Shown here piece after piece: positions 35,075 to 43,054 of a DNA stretch of 64,000 nucleotides. The stretch's first letter is position 1, and every line of letters begins with the position of its first letter. A program made the position numbers and the translations under genes. The notes under the pieces were generated by a model that searched no databases, had not been told where the DNA came from, and was given only the letters and a program-made list of their open reading frames with translations. The stretch comes from Stakelama portus (GTDB taxonomy: Bacteria > Pseudomonadota > Alphaproteobacteria > Sphingomonadales > Sphingomonadaceae), in the NCBI RefSeq assembly GCF_003171655.1, contig NZ_QFZL01000006.1, positions 1 through 64,000 on the forward strand. Direction: 5' to 3'.

Positions 35075-35395
35075 TCAGCTGACGGTAACCGCCGTACCCG
35101 AAATCGACACCATCAGCATCGATCCCTGCTCGCCGATCACTTCATAATCGATGTCGATGCCGACGATCGCATTGGCGCCGACATCCTTGGCCTGATCCGA
35201 AATTTCCTCGAGCGCCATTTCGCGTGCCTTGCGCAGCGGCTTTTCATAACTGCCCGAACGCCCGCCGACGAAATCGCGAATGCCGGCGAAAATGTCGCGA
35301 AAGACATTGGCGCCCAGGATCACTTCCGATGCCACGATGCCGTGATAGCGGGTGATAGCCTTGCCTTCGATGCTGTTGGTCGTGCTGAGGATCAT
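35075..35395 (-). CDS. ybjQ: YbjQ family (DUF74/UPF0145) protein
   Basis: This 106-residue protein matches the YbjQ family, thought to form pentamers and called 'heavy-metal binding' without firm proof. Motifs are [39 protein letters not shown], and [20 protein letters not shown]. No signal peptide; cytoplasmic. Confidence 0.9.
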   Translation of the reverse strand: MILSTTNSIEGKAITRYHGIVASEVILGANVFRDIFAGIRDFVGGRSGSYEKPLRKAREMALEEISDQAKDVGANAIVGIDIDYEVIGEQGSMLMVSISGTAVTVS

Positions 35396-35495
35396 AGCGT
35401 CTCTCCCGATCTGGTCGCCTCGCCCACCAAGTTAGGCGGCGAGGCGTCCGGATCAAGCGAGCGGCAATGCGACGATCCAGGCCGGACGACCCCAA

Positions 35496-35735
35496 TCAGT
35501 CGAGACCCAGCGCCGCCTTATAGGTTTCGAGCAGCGCTTCGGCTTCGTCGCGGTGATGTTTTTCCATTTTGCGCAGACGGACGATCGCACGCATCGTCTT
35601 GACGTCGAAACCGGTCGATTTGGCTTCGTTATAGACGTCCTTGATATCGTCGGCGATGCCCTTCTTCTCTTCCTCCAGCCGCTCGATGCGCTCGATGAAC
35701 AGGCGCAGCTGATCGGCAGCGATGATCTCGCTCAT
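35496..35735 (-). CDS. gapR: GapR-family (DUF2312) DNA-binding protein
   Basis: This 79-residue protein matches DUF2312. In Caulobacter the family member GapR clamps overtwisted, AT-rich DNA and stimulates gyrase and topoisomerase IV during replication. Visible signatures are the coiled-coil [20 protein letters not shown] and [20 protein letters not shown] followed by [19 protein letters not shown]. Length is standard. The upstream region to 36037 holds no clear gene except a possible decayed frame. Confidence 0.93.
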   Translation of the reverse strand: MSEIIAADQLRLFIERIERLEEEKKGIADDIKDVYNEAKSTGFDVKTMRAIVRLRKMEKHHRDEAEALLETYKAALGLD

Positions 35736-36037
35736 GTCATGCTCCCAGATGGTGAGCGAGCGCGTCTAGGGCCAAGCGGTGCGAAGGGCAACGCCGCGAA
35801 TCGATCAATGCGCCAGCGGAACGCGCCGGGCCATCGGTTCGCCCGGAACATGGCTGGCCGAAAGCGCCTCGGCCGGTTCGCGAGGGACGCCCGAAAGCAC
35901 CAGCGCCTCGGTCAGCGCCTGTTCGGGCGCGACGGCGATATCGGGAACCGGCCCCTTCCCGGCCCTGGGTGCCGGGGAAATAGCTGTGGCCCAAGGGAAT
36001 GAACGCGCTGTAGCCGCCGGGCAGATCGGCCGGCGCG

Positions 36038-36304
36038 CTATTGCAATGGCAGCCTGGGCTTGCCGCCGCAGGGATCCACCGCCATCAATATCATTCCCGT
36101 GCGACATGCTGGCTTGCGCTGCTCGCGCGCCTGCGCGCCCCGGCTCGCTGCGCGACCCTGCGCCTTGATTGTTGCCGTATCTGTCGTTGCGCTGGCCGCG
36201 CATCCCGACGCGGAGAGGTGGCGGTGGGAACCGTCGCCCGCATTGGCCGCAGCAGTGCAGGCAAATGTCGCCGCGATCAGTGCCGATACTCGATACGCTA
36301 TCAT
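36038..36304 (-). CDS. Possible small exported protein or eroded gene
   Basis: An 88-codon frame begins MIAYRVSALIAATFACTAAA, a convincing signal peptide with a cleavage site near ANA. A Ser/Ala/Gln-rich part and PACRTGMILMAVDPCGGKP follow. After its stop, other minus-strand frames down to about 35805 carry further protein-like stretches such as ADLPGGYSAFIPLGHSYF. This hints at a longer gene broken by frameshifts. The roughly 300 bases from 35736 to 36037 hold only this possible remnant. Alternatively the 88-residue protein is intact and the rest is noise. Confidence 0.35.
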   Translation of the reverse strand: MIAYRVSALIAATFACTAAANAGDGSHRHLSASGCAASATTDTATIKAQGRAASRGAQAREQRKPACRTGMILMAVDPCGGKPRLPLQ

Positions 36305-36382
36305 TTTTCAGTCCCACGCTTCGTTTCGACTACGAATGTGGTCAACGTAGCGAATCTTGCTGCAGGCTGCAGGCGTTTTATC

Positions 36383-36397
36383 TAGGCAACACGCCTA
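36383..36397 (+). promoter_or_regulatory. Inverted repeat upstream of Lrp-type gene
   Basis: TAGGC-AACAC-GCCTA (36383-36397) is a 5-bp inverted repeat with a 5-base spacer, 22 bases before the start of the Lrp-family gene. It sits in locally AT-rich DNA. Lrp/AsnC regulators commonly bind such 15-bp imperfect palindromes and autoregulate, so it is a reasonable operator candidate. Confidence 0.4.
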
Positions 36398-36418
36398 AAT
36401 TCGGCATAAAGTTTCAAA

Positions 36419-36928
36419 ATGAGTAGCACATCCGTCACATTCCGTTCGTCCAACCGTCTCGACGCTTTCGATCTCCAATTGCTCGATCTTCTTCAGGCTG
36501 ATGCGCTGATGACGGCGGAAAAGCTGGCCGATCACGTCGCTTTGTCGGCTTCGGCGATCACGCGACGGGTACGGCGAATGCGCGAAACCGGCGTGATTCG
36601 CGCCGACGTTGCGGTGCTGGCGCGCGAATTTACCGACATGCGGCTCAATGCGCTGGTGCTGGTGCAGGCCCGCGAACATGCCGAGGAGCGCGGCATCGCC
36701 GCGCTGCGCGCGCTGCTGACGGCGACACCCGAAGTGCAGACCGTCCTCGACATCAGCGGCGAATATGATCTGGCGCTGCAGATTTCGGCACGCGACATGA
36801 ACGATTTCAACGCGCTGACCGATCGCCTGCTCCAGAGCAACGCCACCGTGCAGCGCTATGAAACGCGCTTCGTCAAGCGCACGCACAAGCAGAGCCTGTT
36901 CATTCCGATGGTCGCCGACGCCGACTGA
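36419..36928 (+). CDS. Lrp/AsnC-family transcriptional regulator
   Basis: This 169-residue protein has an N-terminal HTH (about 14-65: LDAFDLQLLDLLQADALMTA, ALSASAITRRVRRMRETGVI). A C-terminal RAM ligand-binding domain follows (about 75-155: ALVLVQAREHAEERG, VLDISGEYDLALQISARDMN). Such regulators respond to amino acids and form octamers. The target genes are not evident; the gene stands alone and may autoregulate through the upstream inverted repeat. Confidence 0.92.
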   Translation: MSSTSVTFRSSNRLDAFDLQLLDLLQADALMTAEKLADHVALSASAITRRVRRMRETGVIRADVAVLAREFTDMRLNALVLVQAREHAEERGIAALRALLTATPEVQTVLDISGEYDLALQISARDMNDFNALTDRLLQSNATVQRYETRFVKRTHKQSLFIPMVADAD

Positions 36929-36937
36929 CCGAAACCG

Positions 36938-37324
36938 TCAGCGGGTGGGGTCGGTCATTGCCGGCGGGTCGCTTGCCGGGAAACTTTCGTCGAGCGCTTC
37001 GTCGAGCAGCGCCTCGTCATGCGCGTTCTTCGCCACGCTTTCCTGCATCCGCGCAAGCTGCTCGGGCGTGGCCTCGCCCTGATGCTCCGCCTTCCACTGG
37101 CTATAGGGCATGCCATAGATGATCGCGCGCGCATCGTCCTTGTCGAGCGGCGTACCCTGCGCAGCGCTCGCTTCGGCGATCCAGTCCGACAGACAGTTGC
37201 GACAAAAGCCCGACAGGCCCATCAAGTCCACATTCTGCGCATCGGTACGGTGACGCAAATGCCGGACAAGGCGACGGAATGCCGCCGCTGCCACCTTGTC
37301 GTCGAGCGAATTCAGGTCGGTCAC
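36938..37324 (-). CDS. DUF1244-family protein
   Basis: This 128-residue protein matches DUF1244 (SMc04008-like): FRRLVRHLRHRTDAQNVDLM, GFCRNCLSDWIAEASAAQG and DDARAIIYGMPYSQWKAEHQ. A C-terminal ESFPASDPPA motif is common as a short tail in other alphaproteobacterial small proteins. The start is GTG 37322-37324, because GGAGG lies 6 bases upstream and no in-frame ATG has such a site. Function unknown; convergent with the Lrp gene. Confidence 0.88.
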   Translation of the reverse strand: MTDLNSLDDKVAAAAFRRLVRHLRHRTDAQNVDLMGLSGFCRNCLSDWIAEASAAQGTPLDKDDARAIIYGMPYSQWKAEHQGEATPEQLARMQESVAKNAHDEALLDEALDESFPASDPPAMTDPTR

Positions 37325-37393
37325 TATCGCCTCCGTGGTTGATCCGTTCCGAGTTATGATTAGAGGCGGGCAGGTACAAGGCGAGGATGCCAG

Positions 37394-38848
37394 ATGACCA
37401 AGGCGATGACCCCCCGATCGCGTAAAGTAAGAGTGTTGGCGACGCTGGGTCCGGCCAGCAATTCGCCGGAAATGATCGAGCGGCTGTTCGAGGCGGGCGC
37501 CGATGCGTTCCGCATCAATATGAGCCATGGCGATCAGGATTCGAAAATTCCGGTCATCAAGGCGATTCGCGGACTGGAAAAGCGGCTGGGCCGCCCGACC
37601 ACGATTCTGGCCGACCTGCAGGGACCCAAGCTGCGCGTCGGCAAATTCGCCGAAGGATCGGCGATGCTCGCCGCTGGCCATGAATTCACGCTGGATCGCA
37701 ATCCGGAACCGGGCGATGCGACCCGCGTCGAATTGCCGCACCGTGAGATTTTCGAAGCGATCGAGGAAGGCGCCCGGCTGTTGCTCGACGACGGCAAGCT
37801 GGTGCTGCGCGTCGTGTCGCACGGGCATGACTGGATCACGACGCGCGTCGAAGTCGGCGGCAAGCTTTCCAATTCGAAGGGCCTCAATGTGCCCGACGTG
37901 GTGCTGCCGATGGCCGCGCTCACCGACAAGGATCGCAGCGATCTGGCCTTTGCGATCGATCAGGGTGCGGACTGGATCGCGCTCTCCTTCGTCCAGCGCC
38001 CGGAGGATCTGGCCGAAGCGCGCAAGCTGATCGGCGGGCGCGCGGCGCTGCTGGCGAAGATCGAAAAGCCGAGCGCAGTGGCGCGGCTCGAGGAAATCGT
38101 CGAAATGTGCGACGGCGTAATGGTCGCGCGCGGCGATCTGGGCGTCGAACTGCCGCCCGAATCGGTGCCGCCGCTGCAGAAGCGCATTGTCGAAGTCGCG
38201 CGCCGCATGGGTCGCCCCGTGATCGTCGCGACGCAGATGCTCGAATCGATGATCACTGCGCCGACGCCGACCCGCGCCGAAGTGTCCGACGTCGCGACCG
38301 CCGTTTATGACGGCGCCGATGCGATCATGTTGTCGGCGGAAAGCGCGGCAGGCGATTTCCCGGTCGAATCGGTCGCGATGATGAATTCGATCGCCGATTC
38401 GGTCGAGCGCGATCCCGCGCATGGCGACCGCGTCCACTTCACCGTCACTCGGCCCGACCCGACCACCGCAGACGCGATCGCAGAGGCGGCGAAATCGATT
38501 TCGGCAACCGTTTCGGCAACTGCCATCGTGTGTTTCACCAGTTCGGGATCGACCGCGCGGCGTATCGCGCGCGAGCGTCCGGCGGTGCCGATCCTGGTCC
38601 TGACGCCGAGCCTCGAAACCGCGCGGCGGCTGGGGCTGCTATGGGGCGTCCATGCCGTCCATACCAAGGACGTCGGATCGTTCGAGGAAATGGTCGCCAA
38701 ATCCAAGCGCATGGCGTTGCGGCACAATATCGCCGAGGCCGGAGACCGGATGGTCGTGTGTGCCGGTGTTCCGTTCGGCACGCCGGGCGCGACCAATGTG
38801 GTGCATGTCGTCCGCTTGCTGGGCGATGAGCTTCGCGGGCGCGACTGA
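37394..38848 (+). CDS. pyk: Pyruvate kinase
   Basis: This 484-residue enzyme converts phosphoenolpyruvate and ADP to pyruvate and ATP. Characteristic sequences are RKVRVLATLGPASNSPEMIE, FRINMSHGDQ, TILADLQGPKLRVG, LLAKIEKPSAVARLEEIVE, MVARGDLGVELP, RPVIVATQMLESMI, and the C-terminal allosteric domain. Length is normal. It diverges from the DUF1244 gene. Confidence 0.97.
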   Translation: MTKAMTPRSRKVRVLATLGPASNSPEMIERLFEAGADAFRINMSHGDQDSKIPVIKAIRGLEKRLGRPTTILADLQGPKLRVGKFAEGSAMLAAGHEFTLDRNPEPGDATRVELPHREIFEAIEEGARLLLDDGKLVLRVVSHGHDWITTRVEVGGKLSNSKGLNVPDVVLPMAALTDKDRSDLAFAIDQGADWIALSFVQRPEDLAEARKLIGGRAALLAKIEKPSAVARLEEIVEMCDGVMVARGDLGVELPPESVPPLQKRIVEVARRMGRPVIVATQMLESMITAPTPTRAEVSDVATAVYDGADAIMLSAESAAGDFPVESVAMMNSIADSVERDPAHGDRVHFTVTRPDPTTADAIAEAAKSISATVSATAIVCFTSSGSTARRIARERPAVPILVLTPSLETARRLGLLWGVHAVHTKDVGSFEEMVAKSKRMALRHNIAEAGDRMVVCAGVPFGTPGATNVVHVVRLLGDELRGRD

Positions 38849-38994
38849 AACCGTACAATATTGATATCGAATCAGCTTGGCGAAAGCTGCGGGAGGCTGG
38901 TACAGAGCCGTAACGAATAGTTCGGGCGCAAATAAAAGAATCTCGGGCGCATTGTATCTGCGTTTCCCAAACCCCGCATCAGGGAGCCGAGAGA

Positions 38995-39714
38995 ATGCCC
39001 AGCTATTCGCGCGACGAAGTCGTCAAGATTCAACATACGCTCGCCCGCAAGGGCTTTGATCCCGGACCCGTCGATGGCGTCTGGGGACGCAGGACCGAAG
39101 CCGCCGTCCGCGCCTTTCAGGCCGCAAGCGGACTGATCGCCGACGGTATCGTCGGCCCCAGGACCCGCAAGGTCCTGTTCGGGGATGACAGCCAGCCGGC
39201 GCCGGTCGACGATCCGGGCTTTCCCTGGTTTCAGGAAGCCCGCCACCTGCTGGGCGTGCGCGAGGACACCTCGGCGCGCAGCAATCCGCAGATACTCGAT
39301 TGGGCGAGCGATATCGGCATCCCCTATCGCTCGGACGATATCGCCTGGTGCGGGCTGTTCGTCGCGCATTGCGTCGCCGCGACGATGGCGCACGAACCAT
39401 TGCCCACCAATCCGCTTGGCGCGCGCAACTGGCTGAAGTTCGGTGCGCCATGCCAGCCTCAGGTCGGGGCGGTCCTGGTCTTCTGGCGCGGCAGCGCTTC
39501 GGGCTGGAAAGGCCATGTCGGCTTCTATGCCGCACAGACGCCGGGCGGCGATTTCTATGTGCTTGGCGGCAACCAGTCCGACAAGGTCAGCATCGCCAAA
39601 ATCGCCAGGAATCGGTTGCTCGGCGCACGATGGCCGGCCACCGCGCCCGAGCTGCATTCGGCGCCGCATGTGGCGGCCGACGACGGGAGCATATTTTCCA
39701 CCGATGAATCCTAA
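38995..39714 (+). CDS. Peptidoglycan-binding plus TIGR02594-type hydrolase
   Basis: This 239-residue protein has an N-terminal PG_binding_1 domain (about 7-62: IQHTLARKGFDPGPVDGVWG, VRAFQAASGLIADGIVGPRT). A C-terminal NlpC/P60- or CHAP-like domain of the TIGR02594 type follows, with C119 in DDIAWCGLFVAHCV and H174 in WKGHVGFYAA. It would hydrolyse peptidoglycan. There is no signal peptide, so it may be released by lysis, a holin or a secretion system, or act inside as an effector precursor. AGGGAG lies upstream of the ATG. Confidence 0.82.
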   Translation: MPSYSRDEVVKIQHTLARKGFDPGPVDGVWGRRTEAAVRAFQAASGLIADGIVGPRTRKVLFGDDSQPAPVDDPGFPWFQEARHLLGVREDTSARSNPQILDWASDIGIPYRSDDIAWCGLFVAHCVAATMAHEPLPTNPLGARNWLKFGAPCQPQVGAVLVFWRGSASGWKGHVGFYAAQTPGGDFYVLGGNQSDKVSIAKIARNRLLGARWPATAPELHSAPHVAADDGSIFSTDES

Positions 39715-39756
39715 GGGCCGCGCGCGCGGAAAGGCCGAACCAAGGGCGCCGGTGGC

Positions 39757-40389
39757 CTAGGTCGTGAGCAGGCCCAGGCGCACCAGTTCGGCGCGGAAAT
39801 CGCTGCTGTCGGTAAACAGCACGGCGTGAATCCCCGCCGCGCGCGCCGCGTCCACATTGGGCGGCGAATCGTCGACGAACACGGCGTCCGGCCCGGCAAG
39901 TCCGAACCGTTCGAGCGCGAGCGCATAGATTGCCGGGTCGGGCTTCACCATTTTCTCGTCGCCCGAAACGACGATGTCGCGGAACGGCGCGAACAACGCG
40001 GCTTCGCGCGCACGAAAGGGCGGCCAGAATTCATGGCTGAAATTGGTGATGCCGAAAATCGGCACGCCTGCCGCATCAAGATCGGCGACGATCTGCGGCA
40101 TGCCCGGCACCGGGCCGGGCAGTGTTTCGTTGAAACGCGGGCCCCATGCCGCGATCAGGTCGGCATGCTGCGGATATTGCGCGCTTAGTTCCGCGCTGGT
40201 GTCCGCGAAATCGCGCCCGGCATCATGCTGGAAATGCCATTCCTTGGTGCAGACATTTTCCAGAAACGCATCGAGCGCCTGATCGCTATCGATCAGACGC
40301 TCATAGAGAGCACGCGGCTCCCAGCGATACAGGACATTGCCGACGTCAAAAATGACGGCGTGCGGCATTTTCGTCGTTTGATTCGGCAT
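39757..40389 (-). CDS. HAD-superfamily hydrolase
   Basis: This 210-residue haloacid-dehalogenase-type phosphatase has motif I VIFDVGNVLYRW (D15), motif II GITNFS, motif III K in MVKPDPAIY, and motif IV FVDDSPPN. It resembles YihX/2-haloacid-dehalogenase-like members; the substrate is unknown. The start at 40389 uses a GGGAG site within the adjoining 26-bp inverted repeat; ATG 40368 is an alternative. It lies downstream of rpmJ. Confidence 0.88.
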   Translation of the reverse strand: MPNQTTKMPHAVIFDVGNVLYRWEPRALYERLIDSDQALDAFLENVCTKEWHFQHDAGRDFADTSAELSAQYPQHADLIAAWGPRFNETLPGPVPGMPQIVADLDAAGVPIFGITNFSHEFWPPFRAREAALFAPFRDIVVSGDEKMVKPDPAIYALALERFGLAGPDAVFVDDSPPNVDAARAAGIHAVLFTDSSDFRAELVRLGLLTT

Positions 40390-40390
40390 C

Positions 40391-40459
40391 GGCCCACTCC
40401 CCCACCCGGCCTCCCAGCACGGCTACCCTGAAATGGGAGGCCGGGTGGGGGAGTGGGCC
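40391..40459. repeat. Perfect 26-bp inverted repeat between rpmJ and HAD gene
   Basis: Bases 40391-40416 are the exact reverse complement of 40434-40459, with a 17-base loop. It begins one base upstream of the HAD start codon and 20 bases after the rpmJ stop. It could terminate rpmJ transcription, although no T-run is seen. It could also fold over the HAD ribosome-binding site. Its GC-rich purine/pyrimidine arms resemble a dispersed intergenic repeat. Confidence 0.85.
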
Positions 40460-40479
40460 GGAGCGGTTACCCGTTCAAA

Positions 40480-40605
40480 TCAGCCCTGGCGGGCCTTGAA
40501 ACGACGGTTGGTCTTGTTGATGACATAGATGCGCCCACGACGACGGATCACGCGGTTGTCGCGATGCCGATCCTTGAGCGACTTCAGACTGTTCACGATC
40601 TTCAT
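40480..40605 (-). CDS. rpmJ: 50S ribosomal protein L36
   Basis: A 41-residue basic protein, [20 protein letters not shown]..., ends [20 protein letters not shown]. This is the bacterial L36 of the B-like, cysteine-free type found in alphaproteobacteria: the usual C-C-C-H zinc residues are absent. It stabilises 23S rRNA near the peptidyl-transferase centre. It stands alone between HAD and a lipoprotein gene. Confidence 0.96.
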   Translation of the reverse strand: MKIVNSLKSLKDRHRDNRVIRRRGRIYVINKTNRRFKARQG

Positions 40606-40655
40606 GACCGAGCTCACTTCTCGAATAAATTGGAATTGCCGGAAAGAGGCGACCG

Positions 40656-40682
40656 CCTATAGTCGCGTCCGCTCCGAGTCAA
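40656..40682 (-). promoter_or_regulatory. Candidate promoter for rpmJ
   Basis: On the minus strand, TTGACT (40677-40682) and TATAGG (40656-40661) resemble -35 and -10 elements. The 15-base spacer is shorter than the usual 17. They lie about 50 bases upstream of the rpmJ start, as expected. Confidence 0.4.
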
Positions 40683-40768
40683 GGCAAACCGCACCAGGGA
40701 ACCGACTCCCGCGGAGTCGGGTTGAAGCCAGGACATTGTTACGCATGCGCCACAGAAAGGGCCGCCCG

Positions 40769-41365
40769 ATGACTCGCTTCGCCACCATTGCCGTTGCCCT
40801 TGCCGTGCTGGCAACCGGCGGATGCACTTCGACTGCCGCGCGTCTCCAGCCGGTCGACGTCTCGCGCTATCATCTGGGCACCCCGATGCCGCACGGCACG
40901 GTATCGATAGAGCCGCTGTCGAGCACGGATACGATCAGCATGAGCTATCAGGCCTATGCCGACGCCGTGGCGGCACAGCTTCAGGCACAGGGATTCACGC
41001 CGATGCCGGCGGGTAGCGATTCGGACTATATCGCCGGCGTGTCGTTCCGGCGCACCGACGCGGGCACCTATCGCGAGCGCTCGCCGGTGACGATCGGCAT
41101 CGGCGGCGGAACGGCGCCGCGCAGCGGCCTGGGTATCGGCGGCGGGATCAGCACCGGGATCGGCGGCAAGGATCGCCGCGTCATCCTGTCCGAGCTGTCG
41201 GTCCACCTGCGCCGCCGCGGCGACGGCACCACCGTTTGGGAAGGCCGCGCCCAGACGCACTCGCTCGAAGGCGTCCCCGAAAGCCAGCCCAGCGCAGAAC
41301 GTCTCGCATCGGCGTTGTTCAAGGGGTTTCCCGGAGAGTCAGGCATCACTATCACGGTGCCATGA
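40769..41365 (+). CDS. DUF4136-like lipoprotein
   Basis: The 198-residue precursor has a lipoprotein signal with lipobox ATGGC (Cys19) and a small β-rich domain. A YQAYADAVAAQLQAQGFTP helix, a Gly-rich GIGGGISTGIGGKDR loop and TVWEGRAQTHSL are typical of DUF4136-containing lipoproteins. Probably anchored in the outer membrane. AAAGGG lies before ATG 40769. Its stop overlaps the next start (ATGA), coupling it to the carboxypeptidase gene. Confidence 0.8.
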   Translation: MTRFATIAVALAVLATGGCTSTAARLQPVDVSRYHLGTPMPHGTVSIEPLSSTDTISMSYQAYADAVAAQLQAQGFTPMPAGSDSDYIAGVSFRRTDAGTYRERSPVTIGIGGGTAPRSGLGIGGGISTGIGGKDRRVILSELSVHLRRRGDGTTVWEGRAQTHSLEGVPESQPSAERLASALFKGFPGESGITITVP

Positions 41366-42480
41366 GCATTCAGATCTGCGCCGCATTCGATAGCGGCAAT
41401 ATTCGCGTCGTCGGGATCGAAGGGGATCGGGTCGACCTGGAAATCGTCACCGATCACCAGTCCGATTTCTATCAATGGTTCCATTTCCGCGCCGCCGGCG
41501 CAAAGGGGCGGACGGTTACATTCCGTATCCTGAACGCGGGCGGATCGGCCTATGCGTTCGGCTGGCCGGGCTATCGCACCCGCGTGTCGACCGACCGCCG
41601 GGCATGGCGGATGACCGACACCAGCTATGCCGACGGCGTGCTGACCTTTACCCACAGTTTCGACAGCGACATCGCCTGGTTCGCTTATTTCGCGCCCTAT
41701 TCGATGGAGCGGCATCACGATCTGGTTAGCCGCATCGCGCTGCAACCGGGCGTTACGCATCGCGAACTCGGCCGCACGCTCGACGATCAGCCACTCGATT
41801 GCCTGACGATCGGCGACGGCCCCAAACATGTCTGGCTCTATGCACGTCAGCACCCGGGCGAGAGCATGGCCGAATGGTGGATGGAAGGCGCGCTGGAAAA
41901 ACTGACCGACGCCGGTGATGCGACCGCCAGCGCGCTGCGCGAAAAAGCAACGCTGCATATCGTGCCGAACATGAACCCGGACGGGTCGCGCCGCGGCCAT
42001 CTGCGCACCAATGCAGCGGGCGTGAACCTCAACCGAGAATGGCATGCGCCGACCCCGGAACGGAGCCCCGAAGTGCTCGCCATACGCAACGCGATGGATA
42101 AGGCCGGCTGCGTCTTCGCCATGGACGTCCATGGCGACGAGGCGATCCCGGCAAATTTCCTCGCCGGTTTCGAAGGCATTCCGAGCTGGACCGACGAACT
42201 GGGCGGGAAATTCTACGAATATGGCCGCCGGCTGGCCGCCAACACACCGCTGTTCCAGCTCGAACAGGGTTATGACAAGGCCGCGCCGGGCAAGGCCAAT
42301 CTGTCGATGTCGACCAATCAGGTTGCGGAGCGGTTCGGCGCCGTGGCGATGACGCTGGAAATGCCGTTCAAGGATCACGACCCCAGCCCCGATGCGGAAT
42401 TCGGCTGGTCGCCCGACCGTTGCAAGCAGCTGGCGCATGCGTGCCTCGACACGCTGGCCGGGATGATCGACGAAATCTGA
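41362..42480 (+). CDS. M14-family cytosolic carboxypeptidase (Nna1/CCP-like)
   Basis: This 372-residue protein has an N-terminal β-sandwich domain (about 5-118: FDSGNIRVVGIE, FYQWFHFRAAGA, YAFGWPGYRTRVS, WFAYFAPYSMERHHDLV) typical of the M14D group. That group includes eukaryotic tubulin deglutamylases. The zinc ligands are H164 and E167 in HPGES and H257 in MDVHGDE, the NLNREW motif is at 222-227, and the catalytic Glu is E333 in LEMPFKD. No signal peptide: a cytoplasmic enzyme. The bacterial substrate is unknown. Coupled to its neighbours by ATGA and TGATG junctions. Confidence 0.88.
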   Translation: MSIQICAAFDSGNIRVVGIEGDRVDLEIVTDHQSDFYQWFHFRAAGAKGRTVTFRILNAGGSAYAFGWPGYRTRVSTDRRAWRMTDTSYADGVLTFTHSFDSDIAWFAYFAPYSMERHHDLVSRIALQPGVTHRELGRTLDDQPLDCLTIGDGPKHVWLYARQHPGESMAEWWMEGALEKLTDAGDATASALREKATLHIVPNMNPDGSRRGHLRTNAAGVNLNREWHAPTPERSPEVLAIRNAMDKAGCVFAMDVHGDEAIPANFLAGFEGIPSWTDELGGKFYEYGRRLAANTPLFQLEQGYDKAAPGKANLSMSTNQVAERFGAVAMTLEMPFKDHDPSPDAEFGWSPDRCKQLAHACLDTLAGMIDEI

Positions 42481-42935
42481 TGGAGATACGCCAGGGCGGG
42501 CTAGACCATCCCGATGTGGTCGCATTGCTGCAGCTCCATTTCGAAGCGATGCTCGCCAATTCGCCGCCGGGCACGTGCCATTTCCTCGACCTGTCGGGGC
42601 TGGCGGGGCGCGACGTGCGTTTCTGGACCGTGTGGGATGGCGAGACGCTGCTCGGTTGCGGCGCGATGAAGCAACTCGCGCCCGACCATGGCGAGATCAA
42701 ATCGATGCGGACGACGCCCGCTGCGTTGCGCCGGGGCGTGGCGACGGCATTGCTCGTCCATATCATGACCGATGCACGCCAGCGGGGGATCTGCCGGCTG
42801 AGCCTGGAAACCGGCACCGGTCCGGAATTCGAAGCCGCGCATGCATTGTATCGCCGCCATGGGTTCGAAGCGTGCGGCCCGTTCGGCGCCTATCAGGCGA
42901 CCGATTTCAATACCTATATGACACGATCCATCTGA
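42480..42935 (+). CDS. GNAT N-acetyltransferase (paralogue 1)
   Basis: This 151-residue GNAT protein has TLLGCGAMKQLAPDHGEIKS followed by MRTTPAALRRGVATALLVHI (motif A, acetyl-CoA binding) and LETGTGPEFEAAHALYRRHG. It resembles the YsnE/PhnO-like group. The ATG overlaps the carboxypeptidase stop by one base (TGATG). It is closely similar in length and order to the next GNAT gene. Substrate unknown. Confidence 0.9.
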   Translation: MEIRQGGLDHPDVVALLQLHFEAMLANSPPGTCHFLDLSGLAGRDVRFWTVWDGETLLGCGAMKQLAPDHGEIKSMRTTPAALRRGVATALLVHIMTDARQRGICRLSLETGTGPEFEAAHALYRRHGFEACGPFGAYQATDFNTYMTRSI

Positions 42936-43054
42936 TTTCCGCCTCTCGACATTTGCCGCATCGCAACGATAGGTTGATCTGAATCAACGATCCGGGGGGA
43001 CGCAAAAATGATAAACAGGATCGCCGGAGCCCGGCGGACGGGTCTCGCGCACTA

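Noticed and set aside
36060..36350. 96-codon plus-strand frame with a hydrophobic stretch upstream of the Lrp gene
   Set aside because: No ribosome-binding site, and it lies opposite the better-supported signal-peptide frame.
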